Of a stretch of DNA of 13,432 nt, positions 13,380 to 13,432 are shown one piece after another. Every line of letters starts with the position of its first letter. Position 1 is the first letter of the stretch. The notes under the pieces were generated by a model. The model ran no database searches and was not told where the DNA came from. It saw nothing but the letters and a program-made list of their open reading frames with translations. The translations under genes and the position numbers were made by a program. The stretch is from Acidobacteriota bacterium (GTDB taxonomy: Bacteria; Acidobacteriota; UBA6911; RPQK01; JADFOI01): NCBI GenBank assembly GCA_029942065.1, contig JAPYTY010000033.1, positions 1-13,432 of the forward strand, in the 5' to 3' direction.

Positions 13380-13432
13380 ATGGCAAGAGAGAAGTTTGAG
13401 CGAACCAAGCCGCATGTGAACGTGGGAACGAT
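13380..13432 (+). CDS. tuf: Elongation factor Tu, 5' end only
   Basis: Only the first 17 codons are inside the window: MAREKFERTKPHVNVGT, the standard bacterial EF-Tu start that leads into the IGHVDHGKTT P-loop beyond the edge. EF-Tu carries aminoacyl-tRNA to the ribosome with GTP. The ATG has GGAG eight bases upstream. Gene order rpsL-rpsG-fusA-tuf is the ancestral str operon. The gene runs off the right edge. Confidence 0.95.
   Translation, partial: MAREKFERTKPHVNVGT

Overview
This window comes from a Gram-negative bacterium. It carries genes for Kdo, heptose and lipid A assembly beside a standard ribosomal 'str' operon. The phylum is not certain. A stand-alone rfaE1 and rfaE2 in place of a fused hldE, an operon that ends in an isoprenylcysteine-methyltransferase-like gene and a DUF3108 gene, and spacers filled with small palindromes would fit Acidobacteriota or a former 'deltaproteobacterial' lineage. 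This placement is an inference from style, not from a marker comparison.

Layout. Positions 1-176 hold no gene I recognise. A tRNA-Ala(CGC) lies on the minus strand (177-253) with its own likely promoter. On the plus strand follow a small membrane-anchored protein of unknown role (430-921) and the RNase P RNA gene rnpB (about 1026-1428), which has an extended -10 promoter and a T-tract at its end. From 9929 down to 1686 a nine-gene minus-strand cluster reads kdtA, lpxK, waaF, gmhB, rfaE1, rfaE2, a waaC-like heptosyltransferase, an ICMT-like methyltransferase and a DUF3108 exported protein. Most neighbours overlap or nearly touch. The exceptions are the kdtA-lpxK spacer and the rfaE1-rfaE2 spacer. 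The cluster ends in a perfect 9-bp hairpin one base beyond the last stop codon. From 10053 to the right edge the divergent str operon reads rpsL, rpsG, fusA and the start of tuf, from a near-consensus promoter.

How the genes work together. GmhB, RfaE1 and RfaE2 supply three of the five steps to ADP-heptose; gmhA and hldD are not in the window. LpxK adds the 4'-phosphate of lipid A, KdtA adds Kdo, and the two heptosyltransferases build the inner-core heptoses. The last two genes code for a membrane methyltransferase-like protein and an exported DUF3108 protein. Their link to the envelope is suggested only by position. The str operon encodes S12, S7, EF-G and EF-Tu.

The least ordinary feature is non-coding. 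An array of small hairpins, each on the plus strand followed by a pyrimidine spacer such as TTTCTC, fills the kdtA-lpxK gap and runs into the 3' end of kdtA, where it appears to supply the last 19 or so residues. Similar small palindromes lie at the cluster terminator and in the rpsL leader, where two hairpin-plus-T-run structures stand between promoter and start codon. I see no defence system, CRISPR array, transposon or clearly new gene system.
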